IMG/VR virus record: IMGVR_UViG_3300010158_000317
Coordinates: 1 to 23,952 of that record
Source: a virus
Direction: 5' to 3' (one strand)
Length of the DNA: 23,952 nt
Below are positions 1-6,711 of the stretch, piece by piece. Positions within the stretch are counted from its first letter, which is position 1. Every line of letters begins with the position of its first letter. A program made the translations under genes and the position numbers. The notes under the pieces were generated by a model that was not told where the DNA came from, did not search any database, and saw only the letters and a program-made list of their open reading frames with translations.

Positions 1-1
1 A

Positions 2-1780
2 AACTACTTAAAGAACCCAATTATTTTAGCCCAGCACGATTATGATGACCCAATCGGCCGTATAGTAGAATATAAAATTGATTCTAAAGGTCTATGGATT
101 AAAGCACGAATCTCGGCTGCGGCAGAGGTTTTTAATTTGGTAAAAGATGAAGTAGTAACTGCATTTAGTGTTGGATTCAGGATTAATGATGCTGAATATA
201 ATGCTGCAACAGAGTTATTTGTTGTTAAAGATTTAGAATTGATAGAAATATCAGTAGTTTCAATCCCCTGCAATCAAAATACTCTTTTTAGTTTGTCTAA
301 AGCATTTTCAGATGCTGATGAGTACAACAATTTTAAACAGCAATTTGCACCCAAAAGCGAGTCAGCTAAAGGGCTAGAATCCTCTACGGACGCAAATAGC
401 AAATCACAGAAGGAAGTCGAAATGACACAAGACGAAATTAAACAAATGGTAGCAGAAGCTACCGCTAAAGCATTAGCTGATCAAGCTACTGCTAAAGCCC
501 TTGCCGATGCTCAAGAAGCTGAAGTGCAAGCCCGCATCAAGGCAGCAGTAGCAGCAGTTACTCCTACCGAAACTGGTGCAGAAAAACTACTTGCTGAAGT
601 TGAAAAGCGTTTTGCTGAACAAGCAGATTCAACAAAATCAGTTTTAGAAGGCCTACAAGCCGCTTTAGCTGACAAGGCAAAAGAAATCGAAGCTATCCAA
701 AAGTCAAAAATGACTTTTGCTGATAACAAATCTGAAGAAGTTCCTTATGCAGAAAAAGAAAAAGCAGTTATTCTTGCTACTGTAATGCGTAAATCTATTG
801 GCGATACTAAGTTCGGTAAAGAACTTATTCAAAAATATGGTCAACATCTTCCAAGTGCTACATGGGAACTTGAAGTTTCCTTGAACATGGAACAAGAAAT
901 TCGTCGTAAATTGATTGTTGCTCCATTGTTCCGTACAATTGCAATGCAAACCAACGTGATGAAAATTCCGTTGAATCCTGAAGCAGGTCTAGCAAGCTGG
1001 GCTGCTCAAGATGGTAGCGATTTTGGTGCTTCTGCTAGTGCTGGTGGTACAACATCTACAAGCGGTGCAACTCCAGGTCAAGGCTCACCACATGCATTAA
1101 AAGAAATTACTCTAAGTTCATACAAAGTAGCTACAAAAGAGTATATGAACTACGAAGAAGAAGAAGATAGCCTATTGGTTCTTCTACCTATCATTCGTGA
1201 TGCAATGGTTCGTCGTATTGCTCGTGCACTTGATCGTGCGTATTTACTAGGTCAAAATTCTGCTTCAGATCCTATCAAGGGTCTTGCAGCATATTCTACT
1301 AGTAGTTCAGCAGCTTTAGCTAATGCAGTTGCTACAGCAGTTACTGTTGCTAAACTACGTGGCTTACGTGCTAATTTAGGTTCATTGGGTCTTGATCCTG
1401 CTGATGTAACATATATTGTTAATTCTGACGTATATTACAATCTGTTGGATGATAGCACATTCCAAACAATGAACCAAGTTGGTCCACAAGCTACATTGCT
1501 TACTGGTCAAATCGGTCAAATCGGTAATAGCCCTGTGTTAGTATCTGGCGAACTACCAGCTAGCACAACCAATGCAAGCACTTCTTCTATTGCTAACGTT
1601 GGTGCTATGGCTATTTATACAGGTAACTTTGTGGTTGGTAACCAACGTGGTCTACGTATGGATACCCAAGAGTTAGTGGAAACACAACGTCGCGTTATGG
1701 TTGCTTCCCTACGTACCGGTTTTGCTCAATTGAGTACAAATCTTGGTTCTGGTGTAGCTTGCCTACGTTTCACAACCTAA
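2..1780 (+). CDS. Prohead protease fused to scaffold/delta domain and major capsid protein (5' partial)
   Basis: The frame is open from the window edge, so the true start lies upstream. Codons from base 2 read as the end of an S78-type (HK97 gp4-like) prohead protease. A His sits in the LAQHD motif (35-37), a Ser in the AFSVGF motif (167-169) and a Glu in LIEISVVSIP (245-247); these match the family's catalytic His, Ser and the conserved Glu region. Without a stop, the frame passes through a polar linker (about 300-420), an Ala/Glu/Lys-rich helical delta-like region (422-710) and an HK97-fold capsid body ending with the typical ETQRRVMVASLRTGFAQL segment. The protease cleaves scaffold and capsid N-termini during head maturation. 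Protease-capsid fusions are known in HK97-type phages. An in-frame internal start at 422 probably supplies most of the capsid protein. A TTG at 137 is not a credible start because homology continues upstream of it. The fusion is seen directly; catalytic roles follow from family knowledge. Confidence 0.9.
   Translation, partial: NYLKNPIILAQHDYDDPIGRIVEYKIDSKGLWIKARISAAAEVFNLVKDEVVTAFSVGFRINDAEYNAATELFVVKDLELIEISVVSIPCNQNTLFSLSKAFSDADEYNNFKQQFAPKSESAKGLESSTDANSKSQKEVEMTQDEIKQMVAEATAKALADQATAKALADAQEAEVQARIKAAVAAVTPTETGAEKLLAEVEKRFAEQADSTKSVLEGLQAALADKAKEIEAIQKSKMTFADNKSEEVPYAEKEKAVILATVMRKSIGDTKFGKELIQKYGQHLPSATWELEVSLNMEQEIRRKLIVAPLFRTIAMQTNVMKIPLNPEAGLASWAAQDGSDFGASASAGGTTSTSGATPGQGSPHALKEITLSSYKVATKEYMNYEEEEDSLLVLLPIIRDAMVRRIARALDRAYLLGQNSASDPIKGLAAYSTSSSAALANAVATAVTVAKLRGLRANLGSLGLDPADVTYIVNSDVYYNLLDDSTFQTMNQVGPQATLLTGQIGQIGNSPVLVSGELPASTTNASTSSIANVGAMAIYTGNFVVGNQRGLRMDTQELVETQRRVMVASLRTGFAQLSTNLGSGVACLRFTT
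408..424 (+). promoter_or_regulatory. Internal ribosome binding site and ATG for stand-alone capsid protein
   Basis: An AGAAGGAAG purine run (408-416) lies 5-7 bases before an ATG at 422-424 that is in frame with the long protease-capsid reading frame. The site sits exactly at the junction between the protease linker and the helical delta domain, where a separate capsid gene normally starts. This placement decides the second start; it is inferred, not proven. Confidence 0.65.
422..1780 (+). CDS. Major capsid protein, HK97 fold, from internal start
   Basis: This is the 452-residue product expected from the internal ATG. It starts MTQDEIKQMVAEATAKALA, the usual beginning of HK97-type capsid precursors. 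Residues 1 to about 97 form an Ala/Glu/Lys-rich coiled-coil delta domain that would act as scaffold and be removed by the protease. The mature body follows: an N-arm and E-loop region with a Gly/Ser/Thr-rich stretch (about residues 200-220), a P-domain spine helix (IIRDAMVRRIARALDRAYLLG), and an A-domain ending near the C-terminus. It forms the icosahedral shell. Codons are of the highly expressed kind (CGT for Arg, ATT/ATC rather than ATA), unlike the connector genes that follow. I see no alternative family; the only doubt is how much protein comes from this start rather than from the fusion. Confidence 0.85.
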   Translation: MTQDEIKQMVAEATAKALADQATAKALADAQEAEVQARIKAAVAAVTPTETGAEKLLAEVEKRFAEQADSTKSVLEGLQAALADKAKEIEAIQKSKMTFADNKSEEVPYAEKEKAVILATVMRKSIGDTKFGKELIQKYGQHLPSATWELEVSLNMEQEIRRKLIVAPLFRTIAMQTNVMKIPLNPEAGLASWAAQDGSDFGASASAGGTTSTSGATPGQGSPHALKEITLSSYKVATKEYMNYEEEEDSLLVLLPIIRDAMVRRIARALDRAYLLGQNSASDPIKGLAAYSTSSSAALANAVATAVTVAKLRGLRANLGSLGLDPADVTYIVNSDVYYNLLDDSTFQTMNQVGPQATLLTGQIGQIGNSPVLVSGELPASTTNASTSSIANVGAMAIYTGNFVVGNQRGLRMDTQELVETQRRVMVASLRTGFAQLSTNLGSGVACLRFTT

Positions 1781-1790
1781 TTTTAGGTTT

Positions 1791-1817
1791 AAAGATGGGA
1801 CTTCGGTCCCGTCTTTT
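1791..1817 (+). terminator. UUCG-capped hairpin after the capsid gene
   Basis: An 11-bp stem (1791-1801 with 1806-1816, one G-T wobble) is closed by a C(TTCG)G tetraloop, an exceptionally stable RNA loop. Only four Ts (1814-1817) follow, and they belong partly to the stem and partly to the next inverted repeat, so termination is probably partial. It may instead protect the 3' end of capsid mRNA. Confidence 0.7.
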
Positions 1818-1845
1818 ACATACCTTGCGAGCAAGGTATGTAAAA
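1814..1845 (+). repeat. 15-bp perfect inverted repeat overlapping the capsid-gene hairpin
   Basis: TTTTACATACCTTGC (1814-1828) is repeated as its exact reverse complement at 1831-1845, with only GA between. In RNA the tip would open to a small loop. The repeat shares bases 1814-1816 with the 3' arm of the UUCG hairpin, so the two full stems cannot form at once. It ends four bases before the ribosome binding site of the next gene (AAAGGA, 1849-1854). Confidence 0.85.
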
Positions 1846-1861
1846 GATAAAGGAAATAAAT

Positions 1862-2518
1862 ATGGGACTATCATTAGTTACTAAAGCAGAATATAAGACC
1901 TATCAAGGCATCTCTAGTACTACTAGTGATAATGCTCTTGATATTTTAATACCAAAAATTAGCGAATTAGTTAAATCTATTTGCCGTAGAAGTTTTGTAG
2001 ATTACATAGATGATTTTAAAGTAGAGTATAGCGATGGTGGAACAAATACTATTGAATTAGCAGAAACCCCTGTAATTAGTATTATTAGTTTAGAGTATTC
2101 AACAGATTATGGAAAAACTTATACTACACTAGAAGAATTTACGCACTATGCATGGGCCAGAAATCAGAATAATCTTAGACCTCTTTTAATGAGTACTCGC
2201 CCATTGGAAGTATATAGTGGATCACCCTATGGAAATACTAATTATGGTTATATGCCTTATGGAACTGTTGCAAACCCAATATTTCCATATACAATTAATG
2301 GTTACAGAGTTACGTATAATGCTGGATATGAAACATTACCAGAAGATTTAAAATTAGCTACTTTTGATATTATTCAATATTATATGAGAAATGACTCAGC
2401 TATACATTCTACTAAAACTATAAGTCCAAATACTATGCAGATTGAGTATGTTAGCAATACTAATTTTCCCGCACATATTAAGCGTGTTTTAGATTTATAT
2501 ACTTCAAGTTATAATTAA
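1862..2518 (+). CDS. Head-tail connector/adaptor protein (gp6-like)
   Basis: A 218-residue protein directly after the capsid gene. The N-terminus (LVTKAEYKTYQGI, then a helix IPKISELVKSICRRSF) has the helical start of HK97 gp6 / SPP1 gp15-type adaptors. The C-terminal part carries the family-like YNAGYETLPEDLKLATFDI stretch and a final helix. The middle holds a Tyr/Gly-rich insert (about residues 120-140). Adaptors of this kind form the ring under the portal that joins head and tail. The start is set by AAAGGA at 1849-1854. Upstream lies the double hairpin; downstream the next gene begins two bases after the stop. Assignment rests on position plus recognisable sequence pattern; 218 residues is somewhat long for the family. 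Confidence 0.7.
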   Translation: MGLSLVTKAEYKTYQGISSTTSDNALDILIPKISELVKSICRRSFVDYIDDFKVEYSDGGTNTIELAETPVISIISLEYSTDYGKTYTTLEEFTHYAWARNQNNLRPLLMSTRPLEVYSGSPYGNTNYGYMPYGTVANPIFPYTINGYRVTYNAGYETLPEDLKLATFDIIQYYMRNDSAIHSTKTISPNTMQIEYVSNTNFPAHIKRVLDLYTSSYN

Positions 2519-2520
2519 TT

Positions 2521-4224
2521 ATGGATGTATCACAATTACTAGACTTTATGTTAGGTTCTAATCTAGCAGTGTCACGGGGCTCATTACCGGAAACTAGAAC
2601 AAAACTATTAGATAGAGCACAAGTAGAATTTCGTTCTGTAATTGAAGATACTTTACCAGTTATATATTTAGTAAAAACTAAAGATATTGTAAATAATCTT
2701 ATTATTGCTCTGGCTCAAATGGAAGAAGTTGAATTAGTTACTTTTATAAGTTCAATAGATGATCCAATAGAAGGCAGATTATATCCAACTGACGATGCTT
2801 TTTATGAGGCTTTATTTACTATACAAGAAGAATTAACTTCTGAAATAAATATAATAGCTCAAAAAGTCCTTACAGGTATACGTGCAACTATTAAAAAAAA
2901 TATAACTACTAAAAGTTTAAGTAGTAATGTGGAAAAAATTAATACGGCATTAATAAATGCATCTAATGCCTATGCAGTAACTTTATCTATAGGTGATTCA
3001 AAAGATACGAATAAAATAACTGAAATTTTACGTACACAAATTATAGATGCTGGAACAGGTTTAAGAAGTTATTTAAATGCTAATACTCCAGCCGTATTTA
3101 CTGATGCATCTGAGATTTTATCATCGTATGATGAAACTAATGAAATACTTATAGTAGGAAATACATTTGCTGCATTAACTAAAAAAATTAATGAAATAGC
3201 AACTCCTATTGTTATAAAATGGTTAAATAGTCACGGACTAAATACAACTAATAAAATAACAGTTGGTAGATTTACTGATGCAGGCCACGTTGCTGTAATA
3301 TCTAAAGAATCTGGCGTAACAGAAATAATAGGTATAAATACACCACTAACACAAATGACATTAGCTTATGCAAGCCAACAGGCCAAAGCTAATATTACGA
3401 TGGATACATTTATATTAGATTCGACACATATTGATTGTGCATTATCTGTAAAAAAAGAATCTTCAACATTTAAAAATTTATTGTCTTTAAATTTCTCATT
3501 TGTAGTTTCTCAGGAATCAACATTTAATCAGGGTACTTTAAGAACTGCAGAAAATGCTGCAATGAATAAAATAGTTCAAAATGTATTCAATACTACTAGA
3601 GAGAAATTAAAAGAAAATTTCTTAAAAAGAATTGTATCTGGTAAAGGATTAGATTATTTAGTATCTGCACTTAGATTTTCACCTACATTACAAGAATCTA
3701 TAATTCTACAAGTTATGGCAGCATTAAAAGGTGAAAAAGACACGAAGTTTTTATCAACTGCAAATGCAAAACAAAAAGGTAAATCTTCCGGATTTAGTAG
3801 TATACAAAAAGATGTACAAAAAGCTATTAAAAAAATTAGTAATTCTGATAGCTCAAATAAACCTACTACTAAAAAACGTAAAGTAACACCTAAAACCGAC
3901 TCTTTACTAGACCTACAAACACTTATTAATACCCATTTGCAAAGTGCAATTTCTGCTAATATGGGAGAAGGAACATCTAGAAATGTCCTAAACTACAGAA
4001 CCGGACGCTTCGCAGCGTCAGCTTCTGTAACTAAACTAAGCAAAAGCAGAGAAGGTATGATAACGGCTTTTTATGAATACATGAAAAACCCTTATCAAAC
4101 ATTTGAACCAGGATATCGTCAAGGTAGTCCAAAAACACGAGACCCTAAATTGTTAATTGCCGCTTCAATACGTGAAATTGCAGCAACAAAGGTGGCGAAT
4201 AAATTAAGGGCAGTATCAACATGA
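2521..4224 (+). CDS. Large neck/connector protein of unknown fold, with tail-completion-like C-terminus
   Basis: I do not recognise a named family for this 567-residue protein. It lies between adaptor and tail terminator, where siphoviruses encode head closure and neck proteins, which are usually 100-200 residues. Residues 1-190 are largely helical, residues 190-330 look beta-rich, and residues 330-460 are helical and Lys-rich with a basic linker (KKRKVTPKT, about 455). The last 100 residues (TGRFAASASVTKL through YMKNPYQTFEPG to RDPKLLIAASIREIA) resemble neck/tail-completion proteins. The likely reading is a neck protein with a large N-terminal extension that may include head-closure function; this is inference. 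No Shine-Dalgarno site precedes the ATG, which is two bases after the adaptor stop, so translation probably depends on reinitiation. Codons are rich in ATA and AGA, unlike the capsid gene. It overlaps the next gene by ATGA. Confidence 0.5.
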   Translation: MDVSQLLDFMLGSNLAVSRGSLPETRTKLLDRAQVEFRSVIEDTLPVIYLVKTKDIVNNLIIALAQMEEVELVTFISSIDDPIEGRLYPTDDAFYEALFTIQEELTSEINIIAQKVLTGIRATIKKNITTKSLSSNVEKINTALINASNAYAVTLSIGDSKDTNKITEILRTQIIDAGTGLRSYLNANTPAVFTDASEILSSYDETNEILIVGNTFAALTKKINEIATPIVIKWLNSHGLNTTNKITVGRFTDAGHVAVISKESGVTEIIGINTPLTQMTLAYASQQAKANITMDTFILDSTHIDCALSVKKESSTFKNLLSLNFSFVVSQESTFNQGTLRTAENAAMNKIVQNVFNTTREKLKENFLKRIVSGKGLDYLVSALRFSPTLQESIILQVMAALKGEKDTKFLSTANAKQKGKSSGFSSIQKDVQKAIKKISNSDSSNKPTTKKRKVTPKTDSLLDLQTLINTHLQSAISANMGEGTSRNVLNYRTGRFAASASVTKLSKSREGMITAFYEYMKNPYQTFEPGYRQGSPKTRDPKLLIAASIREIAATKVANKLRAVST

Positions 4225-4658
4225 GTAAACGCACTTCAATATTAAAAGCTTTAACAGAAAAGTTTAAGCTTATAAATGGGGAATCTCCTTATAATGTTAA
4301 TATTTTTAATAATGCATATCCAATTATAAGATTTTGGGATGAAGTCAATGACTTTCCTTGCATATATGGCTCTGCAGGTTCAGAAACCCGAGAATATTTA
4401 CCAGGTAACTTTACATGGGCATACTTAGGTATTAGCTTTAAAATGTATTGTAGGGGCGAAAACGCCCAACAAGAATTAGAACTATTACTAGAAGATATAG
4501 AAACAGTTGTCAACCATAACCGAGTGTTGGTATATGACACTGAAAACAACCACGAAACCACTGAAATTTTAGTAGTTTCAATAACAACTGATGAAGGGCT
4601 TCTAGCCCCTTATGCTGTCGGTGAATTAAACCTGCAGGTCAGATATCAGCTGATGTAA
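4221..4658 (+). CDS. Tail terminator (tail completion) protein
   Basis: A 145-residue protein with the size and layout of lambda gpU-type terminators. An N-terminal helix is followed by a hydrophobic strand (ETREYLPGNFTWAYLGISF), a helix with LELLLEDIETVV, and two C-terminal strands around ILVVSITTDEGLLAPYAVGELNLQVRYQL. The 'TDEG.LAPYAVGE..L.VRY' ending is common in phage proteins at this map position. It caps the finished tail tube and docks the tail to the head. The gene is immediately before the tail tube gene, as expected. The start ATG overlaps the TGA of the upstream gene, so translation is coupled. The function is from position and pattern, not from a motif unique to the family. Confidence 0.65.
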   Translation: MSKRTSILKALTEKFKLINGESPYNVNIFNNAYPIIRFWDEVNDFPCIYGSAGSETREYLPGNFTWAYLGISFKMYCRGENAQQELELLLEDIETVVNHNRVLVYDTENNHETTEILVVSITTDEGLLAPYAVGELNLQVRYQLM

Positions 4659-4730
4659 CCCGTATTAAGGGTACGACCACAGATAAACGTCTAGTCTAGT
4701 ACCAAGATACTAAACAAAAAAGGAAACAAA
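4659..4730 (+). other. Intergenic leader of the tail tube gene
   Basis: These 72 bases hold a clear ribosome binding site (AAAAAAGGA, ending 4724) before the ATG at 4731. Only weak short inverted repeats are present (ACCC/GGGT near 4661-4676). I see no convincing promoter: a GATACT at 4706-4711 has no matching -35 hexamer. Confidence 0.4.
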
Positions 4731-6206
4731 ATGGCATTAAATTTAGTACGTAATAGTAGAGTATTCTTTACTACAAACGTTAACGCATCAACCGGAGTAG
4801 CTCTTACTACCGGTTTTACTAATCTAAATACTCAGGAACTTCAAGTTCTTGACGGATTTACCTTCTCACAAAACACAAATGCTGATGTTATCACGATTTC
4901 TGAGGCCGGTGTGGCTCCTGTTCGTGGACAACGTTCATTTAACACAAGCTTAGCACCTGTTGATTTTTCATTCTCAACTTATGTACGTCCTTATAATGCA
5001 TCTACAGCAATTACTGCTGAAGAATCAGTATTATGGAACGCAATGTTTGGTGCCGTAGACTACAATGCTACTGCTAGTACACTAACTCTTGGTGGTACAG
5101 CTACTTATGCTTATGCATTTAGTGCAGGTACTGGTACTCTAACAATTACACTAACTACTGGAACTCTTGGAACTGGTGCTACAGTTGGTGACATTGTTAC
5201 CCTTGGTGGATTTACTGCAGCAACAGGTGGAGCATTAACTTCATTTAATGCACCTGCAAAAATTGTAAGTTATAAAGTTGGCGGCAGTTCTGTTACTAGT
5301 GGTGCAGTTCCTACAACTGGTTTAACAGAATTAGTATTTGAGTATGTTAATCCTACCGTAACAGCAACTACTAGTTTCACAAATGCTACGCCAAAGATTT
5401 ATCGTGGAGCATGGGCACCTGTTGCCGCTACTCAATCAGTGGCTACAGCAGCTGGTTCTAACTTAAATCAATTGCTTAAATTTGCTATGTTTTTTGCTGT
5501 TGACAATGTTGTTTACCAAGTTGACAATTGCGCCATGAATCAAGTTACTATTGATTTTGGATTAGATGCTATTGCTACACTAGCATGGACAGGTCAAGCA
5601 ACCGCATTAACACAATCTGCCGTTGCATTAGCAACAATTACTGCTACCCCTGGTACTACATTTACAGCTAAAAATACTTCAGCACCATTTATTACTAATA
5701 AACTAAGTACTGTTGATTTTAAAACTCTTAATGCTCTTGGCGGCCAAGCAGCTGCTACGTACACAATGGCACTAACTGGCGGTTCAATCACTATCAATAA
5801 CAATATTAGCTATATTACTCCAGCTAACCTTGGTGTTGTTAACGTACCAGCTGTTTACTACACAGGTACACGTGCTATTACTGGTACAATTAATGCCTAC
5901 TTAAAAACAGGTAGTGGTGTTGGTAGTACAGGTCAATTGCTTGCAGATATGTTGGCAGCTAGTTCAAGTTCTGTGGAACCTATGGCATCTTTAGTACTTT
6001 CAGTTGGCGGATCTAGTAACTCAAATCGCGTTGTCTTAGATATGCCGTCGGTTACGTTTACCGTGCCAACAGTTGATGTTCAAGCAGTTGTTTCAACAGC
6101 TATTAACTTCACAGCTGAAGGTTCTACACCAAGTGCAACCGCAAATGCAAATGTATTTGCACTTGATAAAACCAACGATATCACAGTTCGTTACTACGCA
6201 GCTTAA
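4731..6206 (+). CDS. Major tail (tube) protein
   Basis: A 491-residue tail tube protein. The N-terminal 110 residues carry the recognisable pattern of this family: a TQELQVLDGFTFSQNTN strand, then ISEAGVAPVRGQRSFNTSL and PVDFSFSTYVRP. Residues about 111-225 are a Gly/Thr-rich beta insertion, after which the core resumes (LLKFAMFFAVDNVVYQVDN, then FGLDAIATLAWTGQ). The rest is beta-rich and ends with FTAEGSTPSATANAN. Hexameric rings of this protein stack to form the tail shaft. The gene is followed by its own hairpin terminator and then by the tail chaperone genes, as in most siphoviruses. Codon choice is of the highly expressed type (CGT, GTT, ACT, almost no ATA by eye), fitting a product needed in hundreds of copies. 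The assignment is strong; the role of the insertion is unknown. Confidence 0.85.
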   Translation: MALNLVRNSRVFFTTNVNASTGVALTTGFTNLNTQELQVLDGFTFSQNTNADVITISEAGVAPVRGQRSFNTSLAPVDFSFSTYVRPYNASTAITAEESVLWNAMFGAVDYNATASTLTLGGTATYAYAFSAGTGTLTITLTTGTLGTGATVGDIVTLGGFTAATGGALTSFNAPAKIVSYKVGGSSVTSGAVPTTGLTELVFEYVNPTVTATTSFTNATPKIYRGAWAPVAATQSVATAAGSNLNQLLKFAMFFAVDNVVYQVDNCAMNQVTIDFGLDAIATLAWTGQATALTQSAVALATITATPGTTFTAKNTSAPFITNKLSTVDFKTLNALGGQAAATYTMALTGGSITINNNISYITPANLGVVNVPAVYYTGTRAITGTINAYLKTGSGVGSTGQLLADMLAASSSSVEPMASLVLSVGGSSNSNRVVLDMPSVTFTVPTVDVQAVVSTAINFTAEGSTPSATANANVFALDKTNDITVRYYAA

Positions 6207-6215
6207 TCGTTTTTT

Positions 6216-6247
6216 GGTAGGGGGTTGATCTCCCCTACCTCTTTTTC
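6216..6247 (+). terminator. Hairpin terminator after the tail tube gene
   Basis: GGTAGGGG (6216-6223) pairs with CCCCTACC (6232-6239) across an 8-base loop, followed by TCTTTTTCT. The T-tract is interrupted, so read-through into the chaperone genes is expected; this would step expression down after the tube gene. Confidence 0.75.
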
Positions 6248-6279
6248 TAGTCTTACAATAATAAAAGGATAATTTTTCC

Positions 6280-6711
6280 ATGGCAACAACAAATGCGGCA
6301 CTTAGCCTAAAGTCTTTACTAGTACCGTCAAAAACGGTTGAAGTAGACTACCCAGGTTTAAACGGCTTCAAAATTAACGTAGTATTCCTATCTCGCGAAA
6401 CACTAGTTGGTATTCGCAAGAAAGCTACAAAAACAACTTTTAAAAATCGTCAACCTGTAGAGGAACTAGACGATAAGTTGTTCTTACAATTATACGTTAA
6501 TGCGTGTATTAAAGGATGGTCAGGCTTAAAGCTTTCTTATCTAGAACAGCTAGCTCCAGTAGATTTATCAGGACAAGATTCTGATACTGAATTACCATAC
6601 GACCAAGACAATGCACTATTCTTAATGCAATCGTCAGGAAACTTTGATGCTTTTATTTCAGAGACGGTAACTGAGTTATCAAATTTCACGAAGACCAGTA
6701 CAGAGAGTTAA
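6280..6711 (+). CDS. Tail assembly chaperone, short form (gpG-like)
   Basis: A 143-residue acidic protein between tail tube and tape measure genes, the invariant place for lambda gpG-type chaperones. It starts with a low-complexity stretch (ALSLKSLLVPSKTVEVDYPG), then a helical core (REILVG-type segment RETLVGIRKKATKTTF, and LFLQLYVNACIKGWSGLKL), and an acidic tail with NALFLMQSSGNFDAFISETV, typical of the family. It coats the tape measure protein during tail assembly and is absent from the virion. The start is set by AAAAGGA at 6263-6269. Near its 3' end is a slippery heptamer that gives a longer fusion. Family call is by position, pattern and the frameshift architecture. Confidence 0.8.
   Translation: MATTNAALSLKSLLVPSKTVEVDYPGLNGFKINVVFLSRETLVGIRKKATKTTFKNRQPVEELDDKLFLQLYVNACIKGWSGLKLSYLEQLAPVDLSGQDSDTELPYDQDNALFLMQSSGNFDAFISETVTELSNFTKTSTES

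Noticed and set aside
137-139. TTG start for the capsid frame
   Set aside because: Protease homology, including the likely catalytic His at 35-37, lies upstream in the same frame, so the gene is simply cut by the window edge.
3850-3900. Nuclear-localisation-like KKRKV motif in the neck protein
   Set aside because: A short Lys/Arg run in a basic linker of a phage neck protein arises easily by chance; nothing else suggests a eukaryotic target.
5501-5529. Promoter-like TTGACA with GACAAT 17 bases later inside the tail tube gene
   Set aside because: The -10 matches only four of six bases and the site lies in the middle of a conserved coding region.
6225-6259. Promoter-like TTGATC and TACAAT before the chaperone gene
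   Set aside because: The spacer is 23 bases and the TTGATC falls in the loop of the terminator hairpin.
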